This document shows, in pieces, positions 25,676 to 34,523 of a stretch of 64,000 nt of DNA. Each line of letters begins with the position of its first letter. Positions within the stretch are counted from its first letter, which is position 1. Source of the DNA: Paenibacillus sp. BK033 (lineage in GTDB: Bacteria; Bacillota; Bacilli; Paenibacillales; Paenibacillaceae); NCBI RefSeq assembly GCF_004345425.1, contig NZ_SLVP01000013.1, positions 29,502 through 93,501 of the forward strand. Reading direction: 5' to 3'. The notes under the pieces were generated by a model that saw nothing but the letters and a program-made list of their open reading frames with translations, searched no databases and was not told the DNA's origin. A program made the position numbers and the translations under genes.

Positions 25676-27304
25676 TTACAGCTTGTTTATGATTCCGTAA
25701 AGCATTTGGGCGGCTTCCGCGCGGGTCGAGGTGCCAAGCGGAACGAATTCGCCCTTCGCACGTCCTTGAACGATACCGAGCGATGCGGCTTTCTTCACGT
25801 TATCCAGCGCCCATGCAGAGATGGAGGCCTCGTCCTTGAATGGCTCGGAAGCCGTAACCGGCGGTTTGCCTTTCATTAATTCGTAGCCCCGCATCGCGAG
25901 CGTAACCATCTCCTGACGGGTAATGTTGGCGCCCGGAGAGAACGTTGTGCTGCTTACGCCTTGCACGATGCCCGCTTTGTACGCCGTGGCAACGTCGGCC
26001 GCATACCAGGCGCCTGCGGGAATATCCGTGAAGGCAGGCGTTCCTTCCGCCTTCAGGCCAAGCGCCCTGACAAGCAGCGCCGTGAATTCGGCGCGGGTAA
26101 TGCTGCGGTTCGGCTCGAAGGTGGATGCCGTCGTGCCGGTTACGATCTGCTTCGCGAAGAGCTCCTTGATGACGCCGGACGCCCAGTAGCCGCTAGGGAC
26201 ATCAGAGAAGTTCTTGTTGATCTCAAGCACCGCATAAGCACTGAAATGCGAGAGCAGCGCGGCATAAACGCCATTCTCGTACGTCCCGCCCACGAACTCG
26301 GGGGTTCCGCCGTCCGGGAGATAGAAGATGGACGCCAGCTTCGGATCAGTCGAGGCATCAATCGGCAATCGAAGCGTCACGGGCTCATTGAATTGATGCA
26401 GATCGTACGTTTTGCCGTCCGCAGCGATCCACTGCAGCTTCAGCTCGTAGCTGTATCCGCTTAGCTTGGTATCCGCTCCGAGTGTTGGCTTGGCTCCTCC
26501 GTCAACTGGCTTGATGGTTAAGGAGATCGAGCCGCCCTGCAGCTGCGCGGCGGTTAAGGTCTTCTTCAATTCGCTGAATACGCCTGAAGGAATGTCCAGC
26601 GCGGCTTTGCCGGAGGTGACGATGCTCAGCGTACCTTTCCCAAGCAGCTCGTCCGTATTGGAAGGCAGCTTGATCAAGGTGGCGGATGCCGGCACCTCAA
26701 TCGGTTTGCCGTTTTTCACTTGATCGGCTGTTACCGTTAGCGTGCCTGCCGGCTCGGCAGGCACGCTGCCCGAGGATCCGCCGGATCCCCCTGAACCACC
26801 TGAAGGCCCGATTTGAACGGAGGTGCCATAATGACTGTCAATCGTGCTTGCGGCCAGTTCCGAATCGACGAGCCGGATCTTTCTAACCTCAACGTCGGCT
26901 TTTCCGTTAGCTGCTGCCGTAAAGGTGAAGGAGGCAAGATCCAGATCGCCGCTGTCGCCTGGCGAGCTTCCCGACTTCGTGTGGGCGAATACGAGATGGG
27001 ATTCGCCTCCTCCGTCTGCGACAACCTTAGCCGGTGTGCTGAAGCCGACCAAGGCCGTCTTTTCGCTGCCTGTCTTGAACGTCAGCAAGTCGGAATCGTA
27101 ATATACATGTAATTCGTAAGCATATAAATCCTGCAGCGTGCTTCCTTTTACCGTCACGGTTACCTCATCGCCGCTGTTCAGGGCGCTTTTGTCGGTTGAG
27201 ACGGAAAAGGAGGGCGGATCAGCCGCGGCCATCGCGTATTGGGGGACGAGCATGGCTATCGCCAAGCAGATCGTCGCAAGCAAGGAAAGTCGTTTACGGG
27301 CCAT
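25676..27304 (-). CDS. Secreted cohesin-like/SLH cell-surface protein
   Basis: A 542-residue exported protein. Signal peptide 1-27 (AMA|AADPP); residues about 32-163 form a cohesin-like beta-sandwich (FSVSTDKSALNSGDEVTVTVKG ... LLTFKTGSEKTALVGFS ... ASFTFTAAANGKADVEV); a Gly/Ser linker at 167-180; a middle beta-rich domain to about 360 ending HFSAYAVLE; then three S-layer homology domains at about 365-415, 425-475 and 489-540 (NFSDVPSGYWASGVIKEL, ITRAEFTALLVRAL; AFTDIPAGAWYAADV; FKDEASISAWALDNVKKAA). SLH domains anchor proteins to pyruvylated secondary cell-wall polymers. It follows the cohesin-dockerin-amidase gene by 57 bases, so both are probably one transcript. Confidence 0.88.
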   Translation of the reverse strand: MARKRLSLLATICLAIAMLVPQYAMAAADPPSFSVSTDKSALNSGDEVTVTVKGSTLQDLYAYELHVYYDSDLLTFKTGSEKTALVGFSTPAKVVADGGGESHLVFAHTKSGSSPGDSGDLDLASFTFTAAANGKADVEVRKIRLVDSELAASTIDSHYGTSVQIGPSGGSGGSGGSSGSVPAEPAGTLTVTADQVKNGKPIEVPASATLIKLPSNTDELLGKGTLSIVTSGKAALDIPSGVFSELKKTLTAAQLQGGSISLTIKPVDGGAKPTLGADTKLSGYSYELKLQWIAADGKTYDLHQFNEPVTLRLPIDASTDPKLASIFYLPDGGTPEFVGGTYENGVYAALLSHFSAYAVLEINKNFSDVPSGYWASGVIKELFAKQIVTGTTASTFEPNRSITRAEFTALLVRALGLKAEGTPAFTDIPAGAWYAADVATAYKAGIVQGVSSTTFSPGANITRQEMVTLAMRGYELMKGKPPVTASEPFKDEASISAWALDNVKKAASLGIVQGRAKGEFVPLGTSTRAEAAQMLYGIINKL

Positions 27305-27361
27305 AACAGATTCGTCCTTTCTCGTATATTAAAACGCCGGCGAAAACGAATGCCTTGTGCT

Positions 27362-29539
27362 TTATTTGCCGGTCAAAGCAGGAACCGACTTCGGCGCTTC
27401 ACGGTGATGCGTTGCTTGCTCGTAGGCATAGCCAAGCTTGATCAGCTCGCCTTCCTCGTAAGGGCGTCCAAGCAGCTCGATGCCAACCGGCAAGCCGCTG
27501 GATACGTAACCGGCCGGAACGCTGATTGCCGGGAAGCCGGAGAATGGGCTGAGCCGGTTCGCGTTGCCGGAGCTGGAACCGGCAGGTCCCGAGGTCGAAG
27601 GATACAGGATCGCGTCAAGATCGTTGTCGGCCATCAAGCGAAGCAGCGACTGCTGCGTCGTGCGCGGACGGAACAGCACGATATCCTTGTATTCCTGCGT
27701 ATCAAGCGACTCGACGCTGTTCCGCGTGGTCAACGTGCTCTTCAGAACCGACAGGAAGTCGGTGCCCGAGTTGATAATGTCCTGCAGGGAATGATAGCGG
27801 ACCACGTTAGGGTCGACAAACCTGGAATTGGACAAGTAGTCGTTCAGGTTGAATTTGAATTCATAACCGCTAAGGCTCGGATATTTCAAAATATCGGCGA
27901 CATTCGGAATGTTAACGCCTACTACCGTCGCGCCTTGATCGCGCATATCCTGGGCGGCTTGATTAAGCAGAGCCAGTACTTCCTGGTTGCTGCCTACAAC
28001 GCTGCTGTCCAAGACAAGGCCGATACGGGCGCCTTTAAGTCCGTTCTTGTCCAAAAACTTCGTGTAGCTGACGGGCTTTCTTCCGACGCTTCCGGCTGTG
28101 GCGATATCGTTCGGATCGTAGCCGCTGACCGCGTCAAGCAGAATGGCCGCGTCGGATACGGTTCTGGCCATTGGCCCGCCTACGTCCTGCGACAGCGCGA
28201 GCGGAATAATGCCGTCGCGGCTTGTCAGTCCAATCGTTGGACGGATGCCAACAATGCTGTTCCAGGACGAAGGGATGCGGATCGAACCGCCTGTATCGGT
28301 GCCGAGACCGGCTACGGCAAAGTTGGATGCGAGCGATGCGCCCGTACCGCCGCTGGAGCCGCCCGGATTTTTGGTCAAATCGTACGGATTCTTCGTTTGG
28401 CCGCCCAGCGAGCTGAGCGTGTCCGTGTTAATGGCGAATTCGCTCAGGTTGGCCTTGGCCAGAATGATGGCGCCGGCATCCTTCAGCTTCTTGATCATGA
28501 AGGCGTCGCTGACCGTCTGGTTGTCCTTCAGGCAGGTACAGCCTGCGCTCGTTGGCATGCCAAGCGTATCGTAATTATCCTTGACGATGATCGGAATGCC
28601 GTGCATGAGACCGCGCGGACCCTGCTCCTTGCGCTCTTCGTCGAGAGCTTTGGCAGCAGCAAGCGCGTCCGGATTAACCGTAATAAGCGAATGGATATCG
28701 TCGTCGTATTCATTGATCCGGTCCAGATACATCTGAACGAGCTGCTCGGACGTCAATTTGCCGGCGGCCATGGCGTTCTGGATGCTCATGATATCGGCTT
28801 CCATCAGCTCGAAGGGCTGACCGTTGTCGTAGAGCACTTTTTTGCCTAGCGAGGCGAGATCCTGGACATCGATTGTATTGTTTTTGTTGAAATCGCCGTT
28901 TGCAGCCTTCGTCCAGTTCGGATCTTCCGAGGCAATACCGAAGTATTTGATCAGAACGGAGAGATCGCCTACATCGATAACGCTGTTATTATTCAGATCG
29001 CCCTCGGCTGCGCCTGTAATCTGGACGGCAAGCGATTCCTCCGGTGTTTGAACCGTGCTGCCGTCGTCGATCCCAAGCTCAACCGTGCCGCTGATTCCGC
29101 TTAGATCCGCAGCTGCGTTGGCTTTGAAGGTCAAGGTGAGGAGGGAGCCGGCCGTTGTGAGGCTGCCGGTTGTATCCGTCGTTACGATGGTCACCTTGCC
29201 GGACTCGGCGTTCACGCCGGCAATGCTTACGGCCGAATTCGCTGAAGTCGCGGATAAGTACTCAAACTGAGTCGGGTCATATTCGAAAATGAATTTTCCT
29301 GCAGTTGCATCGCCGGTAGCGCCCGTTAGCGATACGGATACGTCGAAGGAATTGCCGACCGAGGTGAGGGCAGGGCCGGAGAGCTGAACCATCGCCTTCG
29401 GCTCCTGCGCTTGGGTCTGCTCCTGGGCGGCAGGAAGGCTCGAGCCGCTGGCATAAGCGCCGGTGTTCAGGATCGGAGTGAAAAGAAGCGAGGTGCTTAG
29501 CATTACAAGGCTGGCTAATTTATAAATCGGTTTCATCAT
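27362..29539 (-). CDS. Secreted amidase with cohesin-like and dockerin domains
   Basis: A 725-residue exported multidomain enzyme. Signal peptide 1-30; cohesin-like domain about 48-175 (PALTSVGNSFDVSVSLTGATG ... GKFIFEYDPTQFEYL); type-I-like dockerin repeats at 180-201 and 215-236, each with an EF-hand-like calcium loop (DLNNNSVIDVGD, DFNKNNTIDVQD); then an amidase-signature domain from about 245 to the end. The Ser-Ser-Lys triad is intact: K320 (GIPIIVKDN), S395 (NPGGSSGG) and S419 (TDTGGSIR). Family members hydrolyse amides; the substrate here, perhaps a peptide amide or acylated wall component, is unknown. AAGGAGG precedes two consecutive ATGs (29539, 29536). Confidence 0.9.
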   Translation of the reverse strand: MMKPIYKLASLVMLSTSLLFTPILNTGAYASGSSLPAAQEQTQAQEPKAMVQLSGPALTSVGNSFDVSVSLTGATGDATAGKFIFEYDPTQFEYLSATSANSAVSIAGVNAESGKVTIVTTDTTGSLTTAGSLLTLTFKANAAADLSGISGTVELGIDDGSTVQTPEESLAVQITGAAEGDLNNNSVIDVGDLSVLIKYFGIASEDPNWTKAANGDFNKNNTIDVQDLASLGKKVLYDNGQPFELMEADIMSIQNAMAAGKLTSEQLVQMYLDRINEYDDDIHSLITVNPDALAAAKALDEERKEQGPRGLMHGIPIIVKDNYDTLGMPTSAGCTCLKDNQTVSDAFMIKKLKDAGAIILAKANLSEFAINTDTLSSLGGQTKNPYDLTKNPGGSSGGTGASLASNFAVAGLGTDTGGSIRIPSSWNSIVGIRPTIGLTSRDGIIPLALSQDVGGPMARTVSDAAILLDAVSGYDPNDIATAGSVGRKPVSYTKFLDKNGLKGARIGLVLDSSVVGSNQEVLALLNQAAQDMRDQGATVVGVNIPNVADILKYPSLSGYEFKFNLNDYLSNSRFVDPNVVRYHSLQDIINSGTDFLSVLKSTLTTRNSVESLDTQEYKDIVLFRPRTTQQSLLRLMADNDLDAILYPSTSGPAGSSSGNANRLSPFSGFPAISVPAGYVSSGLPVGIELLGRPYEEGELIKLGYAYEQATHHREAPKSVPALTGK

Positions 29540-29858
29540 GGCGTCCTCCTTGGGTTGGCAAAGGCCAGTCTATCAATGTCAAATATAATAACTTAGTAGA
29601 CACAAAGGCGGCAAAAGAGACTCATTATATATGACATGCATATTACATAATAGTACCTCCCTTGAATCTCTCTATCTCTCTTTCGCTTAATATTAGTTTT
29701 GTTAGCTAGGTTAATCAAACGAGATGAAAGCTTAAGAAACCGCTTAAATGCTATGTTTTGTATGATTTTCGCATTTTTTCGGTAGGGACCTCCTTAGAGT
29801 GCAAATTATGTAATATAAGTGTTAATTTTTATGACACAAGGTTCAAGAAATGGAAAAA

Positions 29859-29893
29859 GAGACAGTCATAGACCGCAAGGTCTCGACTGCCTC
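29859..29893 (-). terminator. Second hairpin after the HD-domain gene
   Basis: GAGGCAGTCGAGACC pairs with GGTCTATGACTGTCTC on the minus strand, followed by TTTTTCC. It lies just beyond the hairpin at 29915-29962. The rest of 29540-29858, between the amidase start and here, is AT-rich with no gene; it should hold the amidase promoter but I cannot pick out a clear one. Confidence 0.65.
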
Positions 29894-29914
29894 TAGTTGT
29901 GAATCGGGTGTTAC

Positions 29915-29962
29915 GAAAAAAGACGAGGACTACAAAGATGACTTTGCAATCCTCGTCTTTTT
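29915..29962. terminator. Strong bidirectional hairpin
   Basis: AAAAAAGACGAGGA on the left pairs with TCCTCGTCTTTTT on the right around an inner CAAAG/CTTTG stem. The terminator of the minus-strand azoreductase/HD genes. Confidence 0.85.
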
Positions 29963-30002
29963 AAGTTTTTTATCTACGGTTCCTCTTTAAGAATCGTGCC
30001 GA

Positions 30003-30641
30003 CTACTCATGCCACGGGGAATGAAGAACGCTATGACAGAAATTAGGCCGCTTAAATCCCGGAAGCAGCATCTCGCACACATCGGCGTTAATCGTGCCGT
30101 ATGTCGTTTCCGGCTTGTGCTTGAAGCCATCCAAGAAAGCGTGAAGAATCCCATGCTTGAAATTGTCGCGGGGAAAATGCTTGACGACTTGCTCCCGCGC
30201 TTCCGTCGAGATGAGATCGAAGTTCTTCCCTACGACATCGTAACCGACGCCAAAATTCATAAGCGCGACTTCGGCTTCCTTATATTCGACTATTCCTATT
30301 GTGGAATGAAGAGCTACGGCATCCCATGCCAGCCGAATAAACTCTTCCGAAACGCCTCGGCTTTTAAGGAAGTCGCGGACAGCGTTAGCCCCGTCGACCT
30401 CAAAGCGTTTGTCATCGCTTCGGAATTTAGGGGTAAGTCCAATATCATGAAAAAGCGAGCTAATATAAAGCAATTCAGGATCGTATTTGATTTGATTTAG
30501 GTTACCCTTCATCGCCGCAAACAAAAATACCCGGTTCGAGTGGTTCCACAATAGATCGTCGCCGTGCTCGCGCAATAGCTCGGCTGCTTCAACGGCTAGC
30601 TTGCTGTCGGGAATTTTAATATCCGCAATAAAAGTCGACAT
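30003..30641 (-). CDS. HD domain-containing protein
   Basis: A 212-residue cytoplasmic phosphohydrolase-like protein. The HD metal-binding signature is LLYISSLFHDIGLTPKF, preceded by a conserved His in LLWNHSNRVFLFAA and followed by LHSTIGIVE. This spacing is that of the small HD family that includes cyanamide hydratase-like proteins. The start at 30641 (MSTFIADIKIP) is preferred to 30650 because GAGAGGG is then 9 bases away. It follows the azoreductase gene and may be cotranscribed. Substrate unknown. Confidence 0.8.
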   Translation of the reverse strand: MSTFIADIKIPDSKLAVEAAELLREHGDDLLWNHSNRVFLFAAMKGNLNQIKYDPELLYISSLFHDIGLTPKFRSDDKRFEVDGANAVRDFLKSRGVSEEFIRLAWDAVALHSTIGIVEYKEAEVALMNFGVGYDVVGKNFDLISTEAREQVVKHFPRDNFKHGILHAFLDGFKHKPETTYGTINADVCEMLLPGFKRPNFCHSVLHSPWHE

Positions 30642-30717
30642 GGCCTTCATCCCTCTCTTTCGACAATGTTGTCGCTTCCTTGATCGTTTCTGCTTTATCG
30701 AATTGACGTTACACGGG

Positions 30718-31365
30718 TCAGACGGTTACTTTGCTTGCCAGACGCGCTGCTGCTTCTTGGGCTTCTTTTTTCGCTTTATCCAGTACCTCCGCTTTGTCCA
30801 GCACGTTAGTGCCTTGCGCGCGAATAATCTGGTAATCCTCGATGCCGAGGAAGCTAAACATCGATTTGATGTACTTGTGCGAGAATTCGTTATCCGTGTA
30901 CCAGTCGTTGTTCGTGTAAATGCCGCCGCTGCCTTGGATAACGAGTAAGCTCCGGCCGTCAGTCAATAAGCCTACGCCGCCGTTTTCCGTATATTTAAAG
31001 GTCTCGCGAGCGATCATGACGTTATCCATGTAATCCTTCAGCCGGGAAGGAATATTGAAGTTGTGAAGCGGCATGATAATCACATATTTCTTTGCGCTTT
31101 TGAATTGCTGCAAGATTTCGTTCATCCTGCCGGTAACGCGTTTCTCTTCGTCCGTCAACTCGCCGCCGGAGGCCATCTTACCCCAGGCGCTTAGAACGGC
31201 GCTGTTTATTTCCGGGATTTCTTCGCTATAAAGATCGATTTGCTCAATCGATTCGTTTGGATTCAACTTGCGGTAGTTCTCGATAAAATAATTGCCGACT
31301 TGCAGGCTGACGGAAGCAGGGGAGTCCACAGTAGCATGTGCATTGATAACAAGCAGCTTTTCCAT
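30718..31365 (-). CDS. azoR: FMN-dependent NADH-azoreductase
   Basis: A 215-residue flavodoxin-like enzyme of the AzoR family that reduces quinones and azo compounds with NADH using FMN. Seen: N-terminal MEKLLVINAHATVDSPASVSLQVGNYF phosphate loop region, MPLHNFNIPSRLKDYMDNVMIARETFKYTENG, and IQGSGGIYTN, all typical. Length fits the family. It is divergent from an Rrf2-type regulator 185 bases away, which probably controls it. HD-domain gene downstream on the same strand. Confidence 0.92.
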   Translation of the reverse strand: MEKLLVINAHATVDSPASVSLQVGNYFIENYRKLNPNESIEQIDLYSEEIPEINSAVLSAWGKMASGGELTDEEKRVTGRMNEILQQFKSAKKYVIIMPLHNFNIPSRLKDYMDNVMIARETFKYTENGGVGLLTDGRSLLVIQGSGGIYTNNDWYTDNEFSHKYIKSMFSFLGIEDYQIIRAQGTNVLDKAEVLDKAKKEAQEAAARLASKVTV

Positions 31366-31395
31366 TATTTCACTCCTAGAATATTTTTTCTAATT

Positions 31396-31460
31396 GGCGA
31401 CAATGTTAATCGCCGATTAGGTTTGACTCCAATATACGACTTCATCTTGGCAAAGTCAAA
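31396..31460. promoter_or_regulatory. Divergent regulatory region with two inverted repeats
   Basis: GGCGA-N9-TCGCC at 31396-31414 and TTTGACT...AGTCAAA at 31422-31428/31454-31460 are inverted repeats between azoR and the Rrf2-type gene. They are candidate operators for the Rrf2 protein. Short arms; inference. Confidence 0.35.
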
Positions 31461-31550
31461 TCCATTTTTATGGCAGACCCAAGGTTGACAATAGGCGCGG
31501 TTATCATTAAATTTATAGTATTTACCCATGCAATACTGGGAGGAGTCATG

Positions 31551-32054
31551 ATGCAGTATAGTGTCGGAGTAGAATATGCCTTGCATTGTCTGGTTTACCT
31601 CATTCCAAACGAATCAACGATTGGGATCAAGGAGCTTGCTTTTTTTCAAGGCATTCCGGAGACCTATTTGTCCAAAATTTTCACAAAGCTTACGAAGGCG
31701 GGTATCGTCTCGTCGGTTCCCGGCGTTAAAGGCGGATTTAAGCTTGCGCGCGATCCGGACGCTATTTCCTTTTGGGATGTGGTCGAGGCCGTGGAGGGAA
31801 AGAAGCCGATTTTCCAGTGCCAGAACATCAAGGATAAAGGTTACGTTTACCGCAACCGCGATTGTTCGGACTGTACGGTATCGACGGGTTCCTGCTCGAT
31901 TAATTTAGTAATGCTCGAAGCTGAGGAGACTATGCAGAATTATTTGCGAAGTAAAAAATTGTCTTGGCTGGAGGAGGAGCTGGATCGTGTGCTGCCTGCG
32001 GAGACACGCAAGCAGACGCGGGAGTTCTTCGCGAAGGGCCGTTCCGGAGACTAA
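31551..32054 (+). CDS. Rrf2 family transcriptional regulator
   Basis: A 167-residue Rrf2-type regulator: winged helix at 1-65 (QYSVGVEYALHCLVYLIP ... GIKELAFFQGIPETYLSKIFTKLTKAGIVSSVPGVKGGFKLARDPDAISFWDVVEAVEG), then a segment with four Cys (residues roughly 85-110: FQCQNIKDK, RDCSDCTVSTGSCS). These cysteines could hold a redox-active or iron-sulfur site. ATG 31551 is used because GGGAGGAG is 6-8 bases upstream; 31548 is also ATG. Divergent from azoR, which suggests that the enzyme is its target and that redox stress or a quinone is the signal. Confidence 0.88.
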   Translation: MQYSVGVEYALHCLVYLIPNESTIGIKELAFFQGIPETYLSKIFTKLTKAGIVSSVPGVKGGFKLARDPDAISFWDVVEAVEGKKPIFQCQNIKDKGYVYRNRDCSDCTVSTGSCSINLVMLEAEETMQNYLRSKKLSWLEEELDRVLPAETRKQTREFFAKGRSGD

Positions 32055-32071
32055 ATATAAAATAAATAAAG

Positions 32072-32111
32072 CAAACCGGCGTTGCCCATTCGGAATGGCA
32101 ACGCCGGTTTG
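32072..32111. terminator. Bidirectional terminator
   Basis: CAAACCGGCGTTGCC pairs with GGCAACGCCGGTTTG; T-rich on the right and A-rich on the left, between the convergent Rrf2 and DinB genes. Confidence 0.85.
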
Positions 32112-32121
32112 TTTTGGTTTT

Positions 32122-32661
32122 TCATACGCTTCCCAGAAAGGCTTTCAACCGTTCCAGCTGCAGGAAATGATGCCGGTAGTGCATCTCGACTAGCAGAAAC
32201 CACTCCGTAGCGTTTAATGCTCCGAAATTAGGATGAGGGACGGTATGTTCTAGAGGCGCTTGGATTAGGGTTGGTTCAGTGCGTCTCATCCGTTCCGCGA
32301 CGTCCCGAAGTCCTTCAATCAGCTGCTCCTTATTTTCCGGCTGCTCGGGCGTATACTGCGGGGAGGCCGGGACCCGGATTCGGATGGGGGGGAAGCTACC
32401 GAGCTCAAAGGCTTTCTCTCCGTTCTCTGTTTTCACGCCTGTGCCTGCCAGCACCGCTTCTCTTCCTTCGATGCATTGATCCACATTGCGCAGATGCATG
32501 TTCTGAGCGGACCGGATCAAATGAACAACCATTTGTCCAATGGACCATTCCTCCTCGCTTGGCTTAGCAAGCAATTGCTCCGTGCTCAAGTGGTTCAGTT
32601 CCTGTATATACCGTTCAACCGATTTTTCGAATGCGTGCAGAGCTTCCGTTGTGCTTCTCAT
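32122..32661 (-). CDS. DinB family protein
   Basis: A 179-residue four-helix-bundle protein of the DinB/YfiT-like superfamily. Metal-site His positions appear in IGQMVVHLIRSAQ and in EMHYRHHFLQLERL near the C-terminus, with a conserved ATEWFLLVEMHYRHH signature. Many such proteins are thiol S-transferases using bacillithiol or mycothiol; the function of this one cannot be told. The ATG has AAGGAGTG upstream. Codirectional with the WYL regulator gene, which lies 67 bases upstream. Confidence 0.82.
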   Translation of the reverse strand: MRSTTEALHAFEKSVERYIQELNHLSTEQLLAKPSEEEWSIGQMVVHLIRSAQNMHLRNVDQCIEGREAVLAGTGVKTENGEKAFELGSFPPIRIRVPASPQYTPEQPENKEQLIEGLRDVAERMRRTEPTLIQAPLEHTVPHPNFGALNATEWFLLVEMHYRHHFLQLERLKAFLGSV

Positions 32662-32727
32662 TTCAATAACACTCCTTCTATATTTGGGATAATCCCAATA
32701 TAAAAGAACGCTGCTGACAACAGTATG

Positions 32728-33675
32728 TCAGTAGCGTTTTAACATTTTTTCGGCTTCTTCCCGAACGCGGCAGCGTAGAGATTCCGGTTCCATCACCTCA
32801 ACGTCTCCGCCCCAGCTAAGGATAAGGTGAAGAATCTCTTCCGGCGCCCGAACGCGCAGGTGTACCCACAGACCGTTCTCGCGTTCCTCCGCCGATTCGA
32901 TATAAAAGCTGCCGGTCTCCGCGATTTTGTCGGCGATCTCGGGGTTGGCCCGCACCCATACATGCTCCTTGCGATCATCCTGCGGACGGTAACGGTTTAA
33001 GTTAAACCCGTGCGGCATGGCGAACGGCGTGTCGAGCACGGTTAGCTCCGTCATTCGCGACAGCCGGAAATGGCGGATATCCTGGCGCAGGCCGCAATGC
33101 CCGACCAGCATCCAATTGCCCTGGGCAAAAGCCAATCCGTATGGAGCCACCTCGCGGGTGCTCTTCCGGTTGCCGTCCGCTTCCGGCGTCTTTTTCTTAT
33201 AGGAGAAGCTTATTTTACGACGCTCCAGAATGGCGCGCCGCACTTGTCCGAGAATGTCTTTTTCCTTCAAGTCGGTTCTTGGCTCTCCCGCATTCAGGAG
33301 CCGCATCGTTTCCCGGACGCGCGTCGACTCCTCCCGCACGGTCTCGGGTAGGATCGCTTCAATCTTGCTCCTCGCGGCCTTCGCTACTCTTGCGTAGTCG
33401 CCATCCAGCCGCTGCTCGATAAAGTCAGCGCCCATCAGAAGGGCGACCGCTTCCTCGGCCGAAAACCCGATAGGCGGCAGAAAATAGCCCTCCATCAGCG
33501 AATAGCCATGGCCGGGAGCGCCAAAGATGGGAACGCCCATCTCGCTTAGGGCTTGAATATCCCGATAGATGGTCCTCACGCTTATCTCGTACAGAGCGGC
33601 CAAATCCTCCGCTCTTACGACCTTGCTCCGCTGCAGCTCAAGCATGATGGCGAGCTGCCGGTCGGTTTTGTTCAT
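32728..33675 (-). CDS. WYL-domain transcriptional regulator
   Basis: A 315-residue regulator of the YafY/DeoR-like class. N-terminal HTH_11 (RQLAIMLELQRSKVVRAEDLAALYEISVRTIYRDIQALSEMGVPIF) then a WYL domain (about 140-225, VAPYGLAFAQGNWMLVGHCGLRQDIRHFRLSRM) and a C-terminal WCX extension. WYL domains bind ligands such as nucleic acid fragments or small molecules. It may control the adjoining DinB gene downstream. Confidence 0.9.
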   Translation of the reverse strand: MNKTDRQLAIMLELQRSKVVRAEDLAALYEISVRTIYRDIQALSEMGVPIFGAPGHGYSLMEGYFLPPIGFSAEEAVALLMGADFIEQRLDGDYARVAKAARSKIEAILPETVREESTRVRETMRLLNAGEPRTDLKEKDILGQVRRAILERRKISFSYKKKTPEADGNRKSTREVAPYGLAFAQGNWMLVGHCGLRQDIRHFRLSRMTELTVLDTPFAMPHGFNLNRYRPQDDRKEHVWVRANPEIADKIAETGSFYIESAEERENGLWVHLRVRAPEEILHLILSWGGDVEVMEPESLRCRVREEAEKMLKRY

Positions 33676-33717
33676 TTTTTACCTCCGGTGTGCATCAATA
33701 AGTTGCCATTCATTAAC

Positions 33718-34182
33718 TCATCCCCAATGCTTCTCCATGGCTTCCTCAGATGCAACAAAGCCATTGCGGGAATAGAACGCCACGCTTTCGCTGCTTGGCC
33801 AAAGAAGAAGGAACTCCGCCTGATTGTCCTTTGACCACTGTTCCACAGCGGCATGGATCCTGGTGCCAATCCCTTTGTTTCTATGAGCAGGGCGGGTATA
33901 GACGTTGGTCACGTAGCCAAAGCGAGGATCCGGCGATTTGCCTGGCCGAGGGACTTTATGAATAAGCTGCAAATACATATGCGAGACGATTTCATTGTCG
34001 ATCTCAGCGACCCATATGTACCAATCGCCGCTATATATCGCTTTTATCAGAAATGCACTGCAAATCTTGTGAAACTCTTCATACCTTGTCGCGCCATTCC
34101 TGCGCTCATCCTCCGAGAACTCCCAACGCATTTGGACGAGAGCATCGACATCATCTAAATGGGCAAGCCGAATGATTTCCAA
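33718..34182 (-). CDS. GNAT family N-acetyltransferase
   Basis: A 154-residue acetyltransferase. Seen: MEIIRLAHLDDVDALVQMRWEF at the start, FGYVTNVYTRPAHRNKGIGTRIHAAVEQWSKDN with the acetyl-CoA P-loop (R/Q-x-x-G-x-G/A pattern as RNKGIG), and SVAFYSRNGFVASEEAM at the end. Substrate unknown. AAGGTG upstream. Lies 42 bases upstream of the WYL regulator gene on the same strand. Confidence 0.88.
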   Translation of the reverse strand: MEIIRLAHLDDVDALVQMRWEFSEDERRNGATRYEEFHKICSAFLIKAIYSGDWYIWVAEIDNEIVSHMYLQLIHKVPRPGKSPDPRFGYVTNVYTRPAHRNKGIGTRIHAAVEQWSKDNQAEFLLLWPSSESVAFYSRNGFVASEEAMEKHWG

Positions 34183-34214
34183 AAGGTGTCACCTCGTCGC
34201 GTACATCACATGTT

Positions 34215-34523
34215 CTATTTATTATACTTGGATCTTCTTAACATGGCCCAAACAAGAAAATAAAGGATAAAGGATCCTGCGTAAACAATGCCTAAATCCA
34301 GCCACAGGTAATCCGATAATACGTAATGATTTTTTGGAAAGTATTGAGCAATGGGAGAGAAGGGATTCGACTCGAATTCTTTTGCTATCATTGAGGTCTT
34401 TATGTGGCTATAGTATGAATCAACGCCTAACATACACATCCCGGTTATCGATGATAGAAATACCCCACGAATACAAGTCATGCCTATTCCATTAGAATTA
34501 CTAGCCTTCGTTATCTTTGTCAT
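34215..34523 (-). CDS. Hypothetical small membrane protein
   Basis: A 102-residue protein with two predicted helices (CIRGVFLSSITGMCMLGVDSYY and LDLGIVYAGSFILYFLVWAML) and a polar, aromatic loop. Family not recognised. Its start overlaps the end of the gene upstream by 23 bases, which suggests coupled translation. Lower GC than its neighbours. Confidence 0.55.
   Translation of the reverse strand: MTKITKASNSNGIGMTCIRGVFLSSITGMCMLGVDSYYSHIKTSMIAKEFESNPFSPIAQYFPKNHYVLSDYLWLDLGIVYAGSFILYFLVWAMLRRSKYNK

Noticed and set aside
27239..28849. A 536-codon open frame on the plus strand opposite the amidase
   Set aside because: It lies antisense to a clear multidomain enzyme, has no ribosome site and a composition rich in Arg/Val/Gln typical of shadow frames in GC-rich genes.
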